A stretch of 64,000 nt of DNA, from assembly GCA_937927675.1 (NCBI GenBank), contig CALBSG010000006.1, positions 17,340 to 81,339 of the forward strand. The letters run 5' to 3'. Shown piece after piece: positions 1 through 9,459 of the stretch (its first letter is position 1; the number at the start of each line of letters is the position of its first letter). The notes under the pieces are model-generated. The model worked only from the letters and a program-made list of their open reading frames with translations, was not told the DNA's origin and did not search any database. Source of the stretch: an uncultured Paracoccaceae bacterium (GTDB lineage: Bacteria; Pseudomonadota; Alphaproteobacteria; Rhodobacterales; Rhodobacteraceae). The position numbers and the translations under genes are program-made.

Positions 1-528
1 GGTGCGAAAGTCACCCTGACCGAGCACCTCCTTGGCCCGGTCAAAGTCAGCCTTTTCACCCATCGCAAGCTCTGGCCCCGAATCTTCCGAGGGCGCGGGG
101 TCTGCCCCGGCAACCGGTTCGGCCGCAGCATCAACTGGGGCGGCAGCAGTGCTGTCACCACCAAGCATCGGCGTTTCGGGCAGGTTCGCCGGGTCGCACC
201 CTTCAGTCGCTTCACACAGCCGGTATTCAATATCGCCGATCCGGTTGGTGCCATCGGTCACCACGCGGTTCAGCTTCAACTCGATTTCCTCGGCCAGCGA
301 GGTCACACGCATCAGCTCGGCCTCAATCGCGTCCAGACGCTGCAAGGCGTCACCCGACCCGAAACTGCCCCCTGTCGCCCCGGACGACACGGTTTCCGCT
401 TTCAGCGTATTGAACTCGGCCATCAACTGGCCGAGTTCGATTTTAAGGTCGGCCAGCGTCTGCGCCTTGTCCTGCCCGAGGGCAGGAGTGGCCAGAATGG
501 CGGCGGAGAGGACCAGCCAACGCAGCAT
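1..528 (-). CDS. cpoB: Tol-Pal system protein CpoB/YbgF, N-terminal part (3' end outside window)
   Basis: This is the first 176 codons of a minus-strand gene that runs off the left edge. It starts 4 bases after the pal stop. The N-terminus is a typical signal peptide ending near Ala-Leu-Gly-Gln (residues 15-19). It is followed by a predicted helical, heptad-like segment (about 20-95), matching the trimerising coiled coil of CpoB. An Ala/Pro/Asp-rich linker comes next. The last visible residues (KADFDRAKEVLGQGDFRT) look like the start of the TPR domain. CpoB is periplasmic and links TolA to peptidoglycan synthesis during division. Last gene of the tol-pal operon; the TPR region itself is not visible here. 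Confidence 0.88.
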   Translation of the reverse strand, partial: MLRWLVLSAAILATPALGQDKAQTLADLKIELGQLMAEFNTLKAETVSSGATGGSFGSGDALQRLDAIEAELMRVTSLAEEIELKLNRVVTDGTNRIGDIEYRLCEATEGCDPANLPETPMLGGDSTAAAPVDAAAEPVAGADPAPSEDSGPELAMGEKADFDRAKEVLGQGDFRT

Positions 529-532
529 CAGA

Positions 533-1054
533 TCAGGCCCCCGAGCCCATCGACAGCACGGTCACACCACGACGGTTGCGGCTGTAGCAGGCTTCTTCCG
601 AGCAGACCTCAAGCGGACGCTCTTTGCCGTAGGAGATGGTCTTCATGCGGTCTGCCGGCACGCCTTGGCTGCCAAGGAACTGCTGCACGGCTGCGGCACG
701 GCGCGCACCAAGTGCAAGGTTGTATTCGCGGGTGCCTTGCTCGTCAGCGTGGCCTTCGATGATGATGGCATACTGGCTGTTGGTGGCCAGCCACTGCGCC
801 TGACCTTGCAGGATGGTGCGGGCTTCGGGCGACAGGGTCGATTGGTCAACGGCGAACAGCACGCGGTCACCAACGGTCTGGTTGAAATAGGCGATCGATT
901 TCGGGTCGCTCGGGTCGCCAAGGCCGTTGGTGTCTACGAAACCGCCAGCGCCATTGGCGCCATCATTCGCCCCATTGCCAAAGCGGTCGGGGTTGTTACA
1001 GGCAGCCAGCCCGAGGGCTGCGATCAAGAGAAGGGCTTTGGGCATCAGGGTCAT
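533..1054 (-). CDS. pal: Peptidoglycan-associated lipoprotein Pal
   Basis: 173 aa outer-membrane lipoprotein. A lipobox L-A-A-C puts the lipidated cysteine at residue 19. An OmpA-like peptidoglycan-binding domain fills about residues 60-170, with the hallmark NLALGARRAAAV motif and a conserved C-terminal Asn-Arg-Arg. In this family the domain binds meso-DAP of peptidoglycan and alternately TolB, tying the outer membrane to the wall. It follows tolB and precedes cpoB by 4 bases in the usual operon order. The length is normal for Pal. Confidence 0.95.
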   Translation of the reverse strand: MTLMPKALLLIAALGLAACNNPDRFGNGANDGANGAGGFVDTNGLGDPSDPKSIAYFNQTVGDRVLFAVDQSTLSPEARTILQGQAQWLATNSQYAIIIEGHADEQGTREYNLALGARRAAAVQQFLGSQGVPADRMKTISYGKERPLEVCSEEACYSRNRRGVTVLSMGSGA

Positions 1055-1202
1055 GTAAGGTGTCCTTATGGATCTTGGGTTGGCTCGACTGTGGTCATGT
1101 TAGCAGGTTCTTTTGCGGCTGTGAATCGGGCGCGTGCAAGGGGGCATGGCCCCGCTCATCGCGCCCGCTTCAGCGATTTGGACCACAGGGGTCCGCCACG
1201 CA

Positions 1203-2522
1203 TCACGGCAGCAAGGGCGACCAGGCCGGGTCAGAGGCCGGACCGTCGGTCGGCACCGGCTTCAGGTTCCGGCCCGAGATATCGACCGAGAACAGCTGCG
1301 CCTGCCCGCCTGCGCCCGAGCTTTCGCGGGTGAACATCACCACGCGGCCGTTCGGCGCCCAGGTCGGGCCCTCGTCCAGGAACGAGGCGGTCAGCAGACG
1401 CTCTTCGCTGCCATCGGTGCGCATCACGCCAATGTGGAAGCGGCCCTCGTTTTGTTTGGTAAAGGCGACCATATCGCCACGCGGCGACCAGACCGGGGTG
1501 CCATAACGCCCCTTGCCGCCGGACACACGAACCGCATCGCCACCACCGGCAGGCATGATATAGATCTGCTGACCACCGGAACGGTCGCTTTCAAACACGA
1601 TCTGGCTGCCATCGGGGCTAAAGGACGGCGCAGTTTCAATCGACGGCGCATTGGTCAATTGCCGCATGCCGCCACCGTTCACATCCATGGCGTAGATGTC
1701 GGTATTGCCGCCCTGCTCCAGCGAAAACACCACCGTGCCGCCATCAGGGGAAAAGCGCGGCGCAAAGGTCATGGTGCCGGGCACCTCGCCCAAGGACCGC
1801 GTTTCCAGACTGCCGACGTCCATGATGTAGATATGCGGGAAACCCGAGGCGTAAGAGGTGAACAGGATCTTGTCGCCGTTCGGTGAAAACCGCGGGGCCA
1901 ACACGATGGACGAGCTGTCGGTCAGATAGGCCACATTGGCACCATCATAATCCATCACACCAAGCCGCTTTTGCCGCTGATTCTTCGGCCCACTTTCAGC
2001 CACGTAAACCACCCGGCTGTCGAAATAGGGGCCTTCGCCGGTGATCCGGCTGTAGACCGCATCAGCCACCTTGTGCGCCATGCGCCGCCAGGTGTCGGGG
2101 GTACCCGCAAATTGCAGCCCCTCGCCCAAGGGCTGACCGGTAAAGACATCAAACAGGCGGAACTTGACCACAATGCGGTCGCCCGAGGCCTGCACCGCGC
2201 CCACGATCAGCGCCTGAGCGTTGATCGCCTGCCAGTCGTTATAGGCAATCGGCGCATCAAAAGAGGTGACCCCCGAGATATGCGCCTCGGCCGGAATTTC
2301 CCGGAACAACCCGGTTCCCGCAAGGTCGTCGGCGACCACCCGGCTGATATTGTTGGCATATTCTCCAGCGCCACCTTCATCGACAAAGGTCGGGATGGCA
2401 AAGGGCATCGGCTCGATCACCGGGCTGTCGATGACGATGTTCAACTCGGCCAGCGCCGGGCTGGCGACAAGCCCGGACACCCCGATCATCAGGGCGGCGG
2501 TGAGGGATTTCAAAGCACTCAT
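1203..2522 (-). CDS. tolB: Tol-Pal system periplasmic protein TolB
   Basis: 439 aa. The reading frame is open further upstream (to 2654), but ATG 2522 is preferred: it follows a GAGGACAG Shine-Dalgarno sequence and begins a clean signal peptide ending SPALA. An N-terminal domain (about 25-160) is followed by a six-bladed beta-propeller with repeated FSPDG/FSPNG motifs (about 195-430). In the family TolB is periplasmic and binds Pal and TolA. The gene lies about 100 bases downstream of tolA, so it may also have its own promoter. Length and order are standard. Confidence 0.95.
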   Translation of the reverse strand: MSALKSLTAALMIGVSGLVASPALAELNIVIDSPVIEPMPFAIPTFVDEGGAGEYANNISRVVADDLAGTGLFREIPAEAHISGVTSFDAPIAYNDWQAINAQALIVGAVQASGDRIVVKFRLFDVFTGQPLGEGLQFAGTPDTWRRMAHKVADAVYSRITGEGPYFDSRVVYVAESGPKNQRQKRLGVMDYDGANVAYLTDSSSIVLAPRFSPNGDKILFTSYASGFPHIYIMDVGSLETRSLGEVPGTMTFAPRFSPDGGTVVFSLEQGGNTDIYAMDVNGGGMRQLTNAPSIETAPSFSPDGSQIVFESDRSGGQQIYIMPAGGGDAVRVSGGKGRYGTPVWSPRGDMVAFTKQNEGRFHIGVMRTDGSEERLLTASFLDEGPTWAPNGRVVMFTRESSGAGGQAQLFSVDISGRNLKPVPTDGPASDPAWSPLLP

Positions 2523-2625
2523 TCTGTCCTCGTTCATCACGGGCGTGTTTTCGTTCTGCTCTTGCTTGCCAGTCTGGGCCAAAACGGCCCGCGCCGGCAG
2601 GGGGAATTTTATCAGGCACACCATC

Positions 2626-3825
2626 CTAGCGCAGCCGCATGCCAGAGGCATCAAACGTCAAGTTCATCACGTTCCATGTGCCATATTTCGCCGGGTCCAG
2701 CTCATAGCCGGTCTTGCCGCCGCAGCCTTTCACACCGCGCACGACCGCGCGCTTGGCGGCCTCAAACGCTTGCTGCGCGGCCGCATCGTCGCCGCCCTCA
2801 TAGCCGGTCATTTCGATGGACGACCCGATCGGCGTGCCATCTTCATTCATCTCGACCCGCATCACCAGCTTGACGCGCTGTGCCGCACTGGAAAGGCTAC
2901 CGATGTTCCAGCAGGAGTTGATGGCGCTGCGCACACCGTCTTTTTCGCCAGCCGTCATCGGCGGGCCTTCGGGAATATTCGACGCCGCTCCACTGGAGGC
3001 TTCCGTCGCGGCCGCTTCGGCCAGAGCCGAGGCAATCGCTTCGGCTTCGGCATCCGATTGCTCGGTGCTGGTCGTCTCAGAGGTCTGCGCCGGTGTCTCG
3101 GGGGCGTCTTCGGCCTGCACTTGCCGTTCAGGCCGCGATTGCGGGCGACGCGAGGAGGTGGGGGCCAGTTCCGGCGCGTCACTTTCCGTCGCATCGGGCG
3201 AAATCATCGCAGCACTTTCTTCCGGTGCTGCGGCAGGCTGGGTGGTTTCCACGACCGCCGCATCAGGGGCCGCCTGATCCGACACTTCGGGCGTTGCCTC
3301 ATCGGCGACTTCGGGCGTGTCCTGCGTGCTGTCCACCGGCACATCGGTGATCCGTTGCGCAGGGCGCGGCTTTGGCTTGATGCTGCTGGTCGGCACCGGG
3401 ATGGGCTGATCTTCTTCGGCCACTTGCGGGCTGGGTTCGGGAACGGCGATCGGCTGCGCCTCGGGCGCGACCGGCACATTCTCGGGCAGCACTTCTTCTA
3501 CCGGCACGGGTTCGGCCGGGGCCTCAGGCGGGGGCGCCGGCGTTGCTTCGGGTTGCGGCGTGGGTTCGGGAACCGCGGTATCAACCGGCTCTGGCGCATC
3601 GACCGCGGGCGGCTCTTCAGAGGGCGTCGCCTCGGGGTCGGGCTTGGGCGCCGAGGCCATCATGGCCTGAAACTCGCCCTCGCTCATCAAAGAGACTTCA
3701 GCGGCCTCCATCGGCGGCATGTCTTTTGGCGCAAACAGCCAATCGCCCATCACCGCCCAGAGGATTACCCCAAGGTGGCCGATGGCCGAAATCGTCTTGG
3801 CCTTATCCATGTCGCGCAGGTTCAT
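2626..3825 (-). CDS. tolA: TolA-like inner-membrane protein of the Tol-Pal system
   Basis: 399 aa. One membrane segment lies near residues 10-31. It is followed by a long Pro/Glu/Ala/Thr-rich region (about 45-290) and a C-terminal domain (about 300-399) with Cys pairs in SCWN and KGCGGKTGY. Position between tolR and tolB identifies it. The middle section is acidic and proline-rich rather than the Lys/Ala-rich helix of enteric TolA, so a simple similarity search could miss it. TolA spans the periplasm and uses proton-motive force from TolQR to act on Pal/TolB. Start ATG 3825 lies 9 bases after the tolR stop. Confidence 0.87.
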   Translation of the reverse strand: MNLRDMDKAKTISAIGHLGVILWAVMGDWLFAPKDMPPMEAAEVSLMSEGEFQAMMASAPKPDPEATPSEEPPAVDAPEPVDTAVPEPTPQPEATPAPPPEAPAEPVPVEEVLPENVPVAPEAQPIAVPEPSPQVAEEDQPIPVPTSSIKPKPRPAQRITDVPVDSTQDTPEVADEATPEVSDQAAPDAAVVETTQPAAAPEESAAMISPDATESDAPELAPTSSRRPQSRPERQVQAEDAPETPAQTSETTSTEQSDAEAEAIASALAEAAATEASSGAASNIPEGPPMTAGEKDGVRSAINSCWNIGSLSSAAQRVKLVMRVEMNEDGTPIGSSIEMTGYEGGDDAAAQQAFEAAKRAVVRGVKGCGGKTGYELDPAKYGTWNVMNLTFDASGMRLR

Positions 3826-3834
3826 CGCGAGGCC

Positions 3835-4302
3835 TCAGTTGCCGTCCATTGCCGGACCGCCGGCATCGGTCACAAGCCCAATATTGTTGAAACCGCCCTT
3901 GTTGAGCGCCCCCATCACCTGCGCGACCCGCTCATAGGCCAAGGCCCCATCGGCGCGCAGGAACACTTTGTCCGAGGTGCGTTCTGCCGCGATGGCAGCA
4001 AGTTTCGGGATCAAATCCGCATCCGACACCTCGGTCGATTGCAGCATGATCAGCCCATCGGCGGTGATCGAGATGGTCAGCGGCTCTTCTTCCTCGTTCG
4101 GCATGGCATTTGCGGCCGTATCCGGCAGCTCAATCGGCACGCCCACGGTCAGCATGGGGGCCGCCACCATGAAGATGATCATCAAAACCAGCATCACGTC
4201 GACAAAGGGCGTGACGTTGATTTCGCTCATCGCAGCGGACGACCCGCGGCGGCGGCCACGACGGCCACCCCCGCCCGATTTTTTCATGACCCCGGCACCC
4301 AT
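3835..4302 (-). CDS. tolR: TolR, ExbD/TolR family biopolymer transport protein
   Basis: 155 aa. A basic, Gly/Arg-rich N-terminus precedes the family signature SEINVTPFVDVMLVLMIIF, which contains the membrane helix (about 31-50) and the conserved channel Asp of ExbD/TolR. The rest is a periplasmic domain. With TolQ it forms the proton-driven motor that energises TolA. It sits 3 bases after tolQ and 9 before tolA, consistent with one mRNA. The length is normal. Confidence 0.95.
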   Translation of the reverse strand: MGAGVMKKSGGGGRRGRRRGSSAAMSEINVTPFVDVMLVLMIIFMVAAPMLTVGVPIELPDTAANAMPNEEEEPLTISITADGLIMLQSTEVSDADLIPKLAAIAAERTSDKVFLRADGALAYERVAQVMGALNKGGFNNIGLVTDAGGPAMDGN

Positions 4303-4305
4303 CGG

Positions 4306-5001
4306 TCAGGCGTCCAATTGGCGCGACAGGATGGTGGCGAATTCGTCGGCAAAGGCCTCGTAATTGCCAAGGATATGCTCGGAGTCCGAGTTCAGCTTGT
4401 TATAGAACACCACCGCCGGAATAGCCGCGATCAGGCCGATACCGGTGGCCAAAAGCGCCTCGGCGATGCCGGGGGCCACAACGGCCAAGTTGGTGTTCTG
4501 GCTGATGGCGATCTGTTCAAACGAATGCTTGATGCCCCAGATCGTGCCGAACAGCCCGATGAACGGCGCCGTCGAACCCGTGGTCGCAAGGAAGGAAAGG
4601 CCCTTGTTCAAGACCTCGCTTTCGCGCGCAATCGCCACATCCATGGCCCGATCGATCCGGGCCTGAGCGCCTGCGATCAGCCCGCCATCCTGACGGTGGC
4701 TGCGACGCCATTCCAACATGCCTGCCGAAAAGATCTTCTCAGACGGCCCCTGCGGATCGCCCCCGATCTTTTCAAACAGCTCATCCAGCGGCTCACCCGA
4801 CCAGAAGGCACGATCGAAGATCGACGCTTCCGACCGCGCGACGCGGAACGTCATGTGTTTCCTAATGATGATCGACCACGACCAAAAGGACATGACCATG
4901 AGCCCGATCATCACGATTTTCACCATGAGGGTCGCGCGTGCAAATAGGGCCAGCATGGAGAAGTCAATCTCCGCCGCCATTCCGATGGCTTGAGTATCCA
5001 T
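4306..5001 (-). CDS. tolQ: TolQ, MotA/TolQ/ExbB proton channel family protein
   Basis: 231 aa. Three membrane segments are visible: about residues 15-40, about 130-160 (FLATTGSTAPFIGLFGTIWG) and about 170-200 (AEALLATGIGLIAAIPAVVF). The second and third carry the conserved Thr/Gly-rich channel motifs of the MotA/TolQ/ExbB family. TolQ surrounds TolR in the inner membrane and conducts protons to drive TolA. It is separated from upstream ybgC by 147 bases, so a tolQ promoter may lie there. Confidence 0.95.
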   Translation of the reverse strand: MDTQAIGMAAEIDFSMLALFARATLMVKIVMIGLMVMSFWSWSIIIRKHMTFRVARSEASIFDRAFWSGEPLDELFEKIGGDPQGPSEKIFSAGMLEWRRSHRQDGGLIAGAQARIDRAMDVAIARESEVLNKGLSFLATTGSTAPFIGLFGTIWGIKHSFEQIAISQNTNLAVVAPGIAEALLATGIGLIAAIPAVVFYNKLNSDSEHILGNYEAFADEFATILSRQLDA

Positions 5002-5148
5002 TACGCCTGCTCTTTGACTGCGGGTCTACGCCCGCCTGATACAGCTGATTCTAACAAGGTTTGAGGGGGATTGCCAACACATCTGCGTTAATGGCGACAA
5101 CTTGCCGGAACTGTCGCGAACGGCGCGCAAAGCGTCGGATCCAGAGCC

Positions 5149-5550
5149 TTAATGCCGCATCGGCTGCAAAGCGGCACGCACCTCGGCCGGAATTCGGGCC
5201 GGATGCCCGCCCTCATGCAAACAAACCAGCGTGACGGCGGCAGTGAAAATCCTGTCCTCACCGCGCCAAACCTCTTGGCGCAGGTCAATGCGCGCGCCAC
5301 CCAGCGACAACAGCTCGGTCACCACCTGCAAATCGTCACCGAACTTTGCAGGCTTCAGATAATCGGCATCAACCTTGCGCACCGCAAAGACGATCCCCTG
5401 CGCGGCCTTCAACGCCACCTGATCCACCCCGCATGTCCGCACCCATTCGCTGCGCCCACGCTCAATGAACTTCAGGTAATTGGCGTAATAGACAATGCCG
5501 GCAAGATCGGTGTCTTCGTAATAGACACGAACAGGATGGCGATGCGTCAT
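5149..5550 (-). CDS. ybgC: Tol-Pal-associated acyl-CoA thioesterase YbgC
   Basis: 133 aa hotdog-fold thioesterase. The N-terminal signature YYEDTDLAGIVYYANYLKF contains the catalytic Asp and the conserved Tyr-Ala-Asn of the YbgC/4-hydroxybenzoyl-CoA thioesterase group. ATG 5550 follows AAAGGAG at good spacing. The family hydrolyses short-chain acyl-CoA or interacts with phospholipid-synthesis enzymes at the membrane. It is the first gene of the tol-pal cluster here. It is divergent from creA. Confidence 0.93.
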   Translation of the reverse strand: MTHRHPVRVYYEDTDLAGIVYYANYLKFIERGRSEWVRTCGVDQVALKAAQGIVFAVRKVDADYLKPAKFGDDLQVVTELLSLGGARIDLRQEVWRGEDRIFTAAVTLVCLHEGGHPARIPAEVRAALQPMRH

Positions 5551-5652
5551 GGGAACTCCTTTACAAAAGACCTAAGCGCCGCGTGACGGAACGTCCACCC
5601 TTGAAGATTGCCCGGCCAAGGACAACATCCTTATGAAATATGGAGTGTCCCG

Positions 5653-6096
5653 ATGATCCGCCCCCTCGTTGCCGCCGCCTTTGCCCTGATCTCCGTTCCC
5701 GCCCAAGCCGAAGAAATCGGCCGTGTCGGTGTTGACTGGGTGGGCAATGACATCATCATAGAGGCCATTGCAGACCCTAAAGTGCAAGGCGTCACCTGCC
5801 ATGTCGCCTATTTCGACCGATCGATCTATGATCGGCTGACACAGGGCAATTGGTTTGAAGATCCGTCCTATTCGGCGGTGGACTGCGTGCAGACCGGGCC
5901 GGTAGTGTTGGGAGATATCGAAAAAGGGCCCGCGGGCGAGATGGTCTTTTCTGAACGCCAGTCGCTGATCCTGAAATCCTTGCAAGTCACGCGGGTCTAT
6001 GACGAAACGCACCACGCGCTCGTCTATCTTGCCCATGCCAATGAGGTGACCCAAGGCTCTGGCAAGATGTCGATCTCGGTCATTCCGGTGCCGTAA
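5653..6096 (+). CDS. creA: CreA family periplasmic protein
   Basis: 147 aa. A signal peptide ends at PAQA (about residue 19) and the mature protein begins EEIGRVGVDW. The features match CreA: DPKVQGVTCHV, a second Cys in SAVDCVQTGP, SERQSLILKSLQVTRVYD and a SISVIPVP C-terminus. The molecular role of CreA is not established. ATG 5653 is chosen because it begins the signal peptide. The gene is divergent from ybgC and its 3' end overlaps the convergent DUF2161 gene by 17 bases. Confidence 0.87.
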   Translation: MIRPLVAAAFALISVPAQAEEIGRVGVDWVGNDIIIEAIADPKVQGVTCHVAYFDRSIYDRLTQGNWFEDPSYSAVDCVQTGPVVLGDIEKGPAGEMVFSERQSLILKSLQVTRVYDETHHALVYLAHANEVTQGSGKMSISVIPVP

Positions 6097-6754
6097 GGCG
6101 GGCGATGTCGTCGGCATGGGTGGTCAGGGCGGCCTGTCCCACAACGGTCAAGCCATAAACGCCCTTTTCCAAACGTTCGAACCAGCCGTAATGGTCATCG
6201 CGCATCAGGGTGGTCGCCCGCGAAACCCCCGTCGCGCGGGCCACCTCGGCCCCCTTCATGGCGCCGCCCGCCAGCAGGTTCAAACAGCGCAAAGCGTCCT
6301 GCCGATAAACGGTCATACGCTTGACCCCGGTACTGCCCCCCTGATTGGGGTCACCCACGCGGCGCTGAAACTCACGCAAAAGCTTGCCCGCCCGCGCCAC
6401 ATTCCGGCGCGGCACGTAAGGCCCTGGATCAAGATGGGCCTCGACGCCCTGCCCCGGATGGACCGCCAAAAGACCAAGCCCCAAGCGCCGACACACCGCC
6501 ACGATATCTTTATACCGCGCGGGCCACCCCTTTTTCGGCGCAGGAACAGCCAGATAAACCGTGTCGAACAGCGATTGGCGCGCCACACCCTGCATGACCA
6601 GCGCCAACGAAAAGGACAGCTTCATCTCGACGATGACCGGCGGCTCCGCGCCCCTGACCGCCATCACATCACAGGCGCCAATCTCCGCCTTGACCTCATA
6701 GCCCTGCCCTTCAAGGAACGCCTTGAGATCGGGGTACAGGTCAACTTCTTTCAC
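6080..6754 (-). CDS. DUF2161 family protein, PD-(D/E)XK nuclease-like domain plus winged helix
   Basis: 224 aa. The N-terminal domain carries a PD-(D/E)XK-like core: Asp in GACDVMAV (about 29) and Glu-x-Lys in VIVEMK (about 42-44), embedded in the expected strand pattern. The C-terminal part (about 145-224) looks like a winged helix-turn-helix (EVARATGVSRATTLMRDD). DUF2161 proteins have been grouped with restriction-endonuclease-like folds, but no activity is established to my knowledge. It overlaps the upstream gene at 6751 by 4 bases, so the two are probably co-translated. A DNA-binding or nuclease role is inference. Confidence 0.72.
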   Translation of the reverse strand: MKEVDLYPDLKAFLEGQGYEVKAEIGACDVMAVRGAEPPVIVEMKLSFSLALVMQGVARQSLFDTVYLAVPAPKKGWPARYKDIVAVCRRLGLGLLAVHPGQGVEAHLDPGPYVPRRNVARAGKLLREFQRRVGDPNQGGSTGVKRMTVYRQDALRCLNLLAGGAMKGAEVARATGVSRATTLMRDDHYGWFERLEKGVYGLTVVGQAALTTHADDIARLTAPE

Positions 6755-7362
6755 AGCCGCGCCGCCAAGCGGTAGGCATGAGACGGATCGCGCGCAACGG
6801 CAGGCATCACCTTGTCGTACCCGGCACGGATCACCCCTGCGATATCAGGCCGCAAGATCACCGCCTCGCCAGCCCGACCCAGCGGCGAACCATCGACAAA
6901 GGCGCCGTCGCCCCACAAAAGAATGATCTGCGCCGCCTCATTCAAGGCCAGCGCCTCGGCGGGCAGGGCCTCAAGCGCGGCATCCATCCGCACGAAGACA
7001 AAGGCCGCCTTGATGCTGCCATCGGGATCAAAGCGGAAAGCCCGATATTGGTTCGCCCCTGCGGCGGCCAAGCGGTCACACAAAGGACCAAGATCCGGGA
7101 TCAACCGATCAAGGTTCGGCACCTGCGGCAGTTCGGCCCAATCGCGGAAGAAAAACACCATCAGATTGGCGCCAAGTTCCGGATCCGTCTCCGCCATCTT
7201 GTGGCCCGCCAAGGTCACCACCGCCTCAATCGCCCCCTTGACGGTCGCGAGCGTGGCATCCTCGACCCCGAACACCACCGGCACAATTGGCCGCCCCCAA
7301 CGGGCGAAAAGATATGAGCCATCCTTGCGGGTAAACAGCGCCTGAACATATTCCGGGGTCAT
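6751..7362 (-). CDS. Conserved hypothetical protein, partner of DUF2161 gene
   Basis: 203 aa soluble protein with no signal peptide or membrane segment. I do not recognise a family with confidence. It reads like a conserved Rhodobacterales protein: charged N-terminus (MTPEYVQALFTRKDG), a mixed alpha/beta pattern and a long stretch ending DPSHAYRLAARL. The stop overlaps the DUF2161 start by 4 bases, and it begins 3 bases after the MazG-like stop, so all three probably share a transcript. No catalytic motif is obvious. Confidence 0.6.
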   Translation of the reverse strand: MTPEYVQALFTRKDGSYLFARWGRPIVPVVFGVEDATLATVKGAIEAVVTLAGHKMAETDPELGANLMVFFFRDWAELPQVPNLDRLIPDLGPLCDRLAAAGANQYRAFRFDPDGSIKAAFVFVRMDAALEALPAEALALNEAAQIILLWGDGAFVDGSPLGRAGEAVILRPDIAGVIRAGYDKVMPAVARDPSHAYRLAARL

Positions 7363-7365
7363 GCT

Positions 7366-7683
7366 TCAGTCCTTCAGCCAGCGGCCCCATTTGTCGTCAA
7401 AGGCCGCGTCAAGGTCGATGCCGCGATGGGCGGCAAACATCAAGAGGAAGCCCAAAAGATCGGCCAATTCATCGCGCAAATTCGCCTCAAGCTCTGCCAC
7501 AGACCTATCCGCCGCCCGTGAGCGTCCGGTCAATTTCAATGTAGCAGCCGCTACCTCTCCCAACTCCTCGGCGAGTTTTCCAAGGAAAAACGCCTCATCC
7601 GGCACGATGTCAAAGCGCGCGCAATAAAGCGCGCCCACGCGTGCGGCGCTTTCGCTGATCTTGGCCAAGTTCTTGTCTGCCAA
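7366..7683 (-). CDS. MazG-like nucleotide pyrophosphohydrolase family protein
   Basis: 105 aa from the TTG at 7683. The frame is open back to 7725, but that extension starts inside an intergenic repeat. The 7683 TTG has a strong GGAGGGAGG Shine-Dalgarno 5 bases upstream. The helical pattern KLAEELGEVAAATLKL followed by LRDELADLLGFLLMF gives the E-x2-E ... E-x2-D metal-binding arrangement of all-alpha NTP pyrophosphatases. Such enzymes cleave NTPs to NMP and PPi, but the substrate here is unknown. It heads the three-gene cluster. Confidence 0.6.
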   Translation of the reverse strand: MADKNLAKISESAARVGALYCARFDIVPDEAFFLGKLAEELGEVAAATLKLTGRSRAADRSVAELEANLRDELADLLGFLLMFAAHRGIDLDAAFDDKWGRWLKD

Positions 7684-7710
7684 CTCTGCCTCCCTCCAGC
7701 CTTCAATGTG

Positions 7711-7740
7711 GCTCAAATATCCCAAGGGGTCCGGGGGCGG
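7711..7740 (+). repeat. Dispersed intergenic repeat, copy 1
   Basis: The motif is AAATATCC, a short spacer, GGGG, T, then CCGGGGG. It recurs at 32101-32130 and, inverted and diverged, at 63839-63867. Always between genes. Here it lies between ruvB and the MazG-like gene, and creates a false upstream start for the latter. Confidence 0.5.
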
Positions 7741-7749
7741 CCCTAAGGC

Positions 7750-8775
7750 TTAGCCCTCGAACATATCGCTCTGGCTCGGCGGTTTGGGCGCGGCAAGACC
7801 CAGATGCGCCCAAGCCTTTGCCCCCAGCATGCGCCCACGCGGCGTTCGCAGGATCAGACCTTGTTGCAAAAGATAGGGTTCAATCACTTCTTCAATAGCA
7901 TCGCGGGCCTCAGACAGGGCCGCCGCAATGGTTTCCACTCCAACCGGCCCACCACCGTAGTTTTCGGCCAAGAGCAACAGATAGCGTCGGTCCCCTCCAT
8001 CAAGGCCAAGATGGTCCACCCCAAGCCGCGTCAACGCCCGGTCCGCGATGGCGCGGGTCAGGCGACCATTGCCTTCCACCGTCACGAAATCCACGACACG
8101 GCGCAAAAGCCTGCCGGCGATGCGTGGTGTGCCGCGCGCCCGGCGCGCAATCTCGCGCGTGCCTGCCGGCTCGCTTTCGATCCCCATCAGCCGCGCGCCC
8201 CGCGCAACGATATGGTCGAGTTCATCTTCGGTATAGAAATTCAGCCGGGTCGGAATACCGAACCGATCACGCAGCGGCGTCGTCAAAAGGCCAAGCCGGG
8301 TGGTCGCGCCGACCAGCGTGAAAGGCTGCAGATCAATCCGCACCGTCCGCGCGGCAGGCCCTTCGCCGATCACCAGATCCAGCGCAAAATCCTCCATCGC
8401 GGGGTAAAGCACCTCTTCGACCACCGGCGACAGGCGATGAATTTCGTCGATGAACAGAACGTCGCGCGGTTCCAGATTGGTCAGAATCGCCGCCAGATCG
8501 CCGGGCTTGGCCAAGACCGGACCCGAGGTCATACGGAACCCCACCCCCAACTCGCGCGCCATGATCTGCGCCAGCGTCGTCTTGCCTAGGCCCGGCGGGC
8601 CGTGAAACAGCGTGTGGTCCATCGCCTCGGTGCGCAGCTTGGCGCTTTCGATGAAGACGCGCAGGTTGGCACGGGCCTCGGCCTGCCCCACGAAATCCTC
8701 CAGCGCCTGCGGGCGCAGGGCGCGATCGGCGTCATCGGGCAGTTTTTCCGGGCGCAAGGTGGGGTCAGAACTCAT
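7750..8775 (-). CDS. ruvB: Holliday junction branch migration helicase RuvB
   Basis: 341 aa AAA+ motor. Walker [10 protein letters not shown] is at residues 59-67 and Walker B DEIH at about 110-113. The sensor segment SATP-like [10 protein letters not shown] and the C-terminal winged helix (about 260-330) are in place. RuvB hexamers drive branch migration of Holliday junctions with RuvA. It starts 3 bases after ruvA, closing the ruvC-ruvA-ruvB operon. Length and motifs are standard. Confidence 0.97.
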   Translation of the reverse strand: MSSDPTLRPEKLPDDADRALRPQALEDFVGQAEARANLRVFIESAKLRTEAMDHTLFHGPPGLGKTTLAQIMARELGVGFRMTSGPVLAKPGDLAAILTNLEPRDVLFIDEIHRLSPVVEEVLYPAMEDFALDLVIGEGPAARTVRIDLQPFTLVGATTRLGLLTTPLRDRFGIPTRLNFYTEDELDHIVARGARLMGIESEPAGTREIARRARGTPRIAGRLLRRVVDFVTVEGNGRLTRAIADRALTRLGVDHLGLDGGDRRYLLLLAENYGGGPVGVETIAAALSEARDAIEEVIEPYLLQQGLILRTPRGRMLGAKAWAHLGLAAPKPPSQSDMFEG

Positions 8776-8778
8776 TAC

Positions 8779-9459
8779 TTAGCCCTTCGGCGCCAAAAGT
8801 TTCAGGCTCGCCCGGATCAAGGTCGCTGTATCGGCCTCGGGCGCCTCACCGGCCACCGTGGCCACGGCCTGCGCGGCATCGCCCTGACCATAGCCAAGGT
8901 TCATCAACGCTGAGAGCGCATCCGCCGTAAAGGCGGCACGGGACTGTGACGGGCTTGCGGGCTTGGTCGCCTTCTTTACAGGGGCGGGTGTAAAGGGTTC
9001 AATCACGCTGTCATCGGCTTCGGCCGTTACCGCAAGGCTTGCGCCCATCGCCATCACCGAACCCGCCTTGGATTTCAGCTCTAGAATGATGCGTTGGGCC
9101 AATTTTGGCCCCACGCCGGGGGCGGCCTGAATCGCACGCTGATCGCCCAGCGTAATGGCCCGGCCCACGCCTTCGGGCCCCAAAGTGCCAAGGATCGCCA
9201 TCGAGGCCTTGGCCCCCACGCCCTGCACCGTCATCAACAGCTTGTGCCATTCCTTTTCCAGCATGGTCGGAAAGCCAAAGAGCTGCAAAAGATCTTCGCG
9301 CACCAGCAGTTCGGTATAAAGGCTGACCGCCTCACCCATGCCCGGCAGGCCTGCCATGGTCCGATCCGACACATGCACCACATAGCCCACACCGCGCACA
9401 TCGATCAGCACCGTGTCACCGCCGCGCCAATCCAGACGCCCCGAAAGTTTGCCGATCAT
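8779..9459 (-). CDS. ruvA: Holliday junction branch migration protein RuvA
   Basis: 226 aa from ATG 9459, the start of [11 protein letters not shown]. The frame is open upstream to 9522 but that part overlaps ruvC and lacks family similarity. Domain I is an OB fold (1-65). Two helix-hairpin-helix motifs follow ([14 protein letters not shown] and [15 protein letters not shown]). An Ala-rich linker leads to domain III, which contacts RuvB (about 180-226). The start overlaps the ruvC stop by 4 bases (ATGA), implying translational coupling. Confidence 0.96.
   Translation of the reverse strand: MIGKLSGRLDWRGGDTVLIDVRGVGYVVHVSDRTMAGLPGMGEAVSLYTELLVREDLLQLFGFPTMLEKEWHKLLMTVQGVGAKASMAILGTLGPEGVGRAITLGDQRAIQAAPGVGPKLAQRIILELKSKAGSVMAMGASLAVTAEADDSVIEPFTPAPVKKATKPASPSQSRAAFTADALSALMNLGYGQGDAAQAVATVAGEAPEADTATLIRASLKLLAPKG

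Noticed and set aside
2266..4947. 893-codon open frame on the plus strand opposite tolB/tolA/tolR
   Set aside because: It is antisense to the well-supported Tol genes, has low-complexity His/Arg/Gly-rich composition typical of the reverse complement of GC-rich coding DNA, and no recognisable motif.
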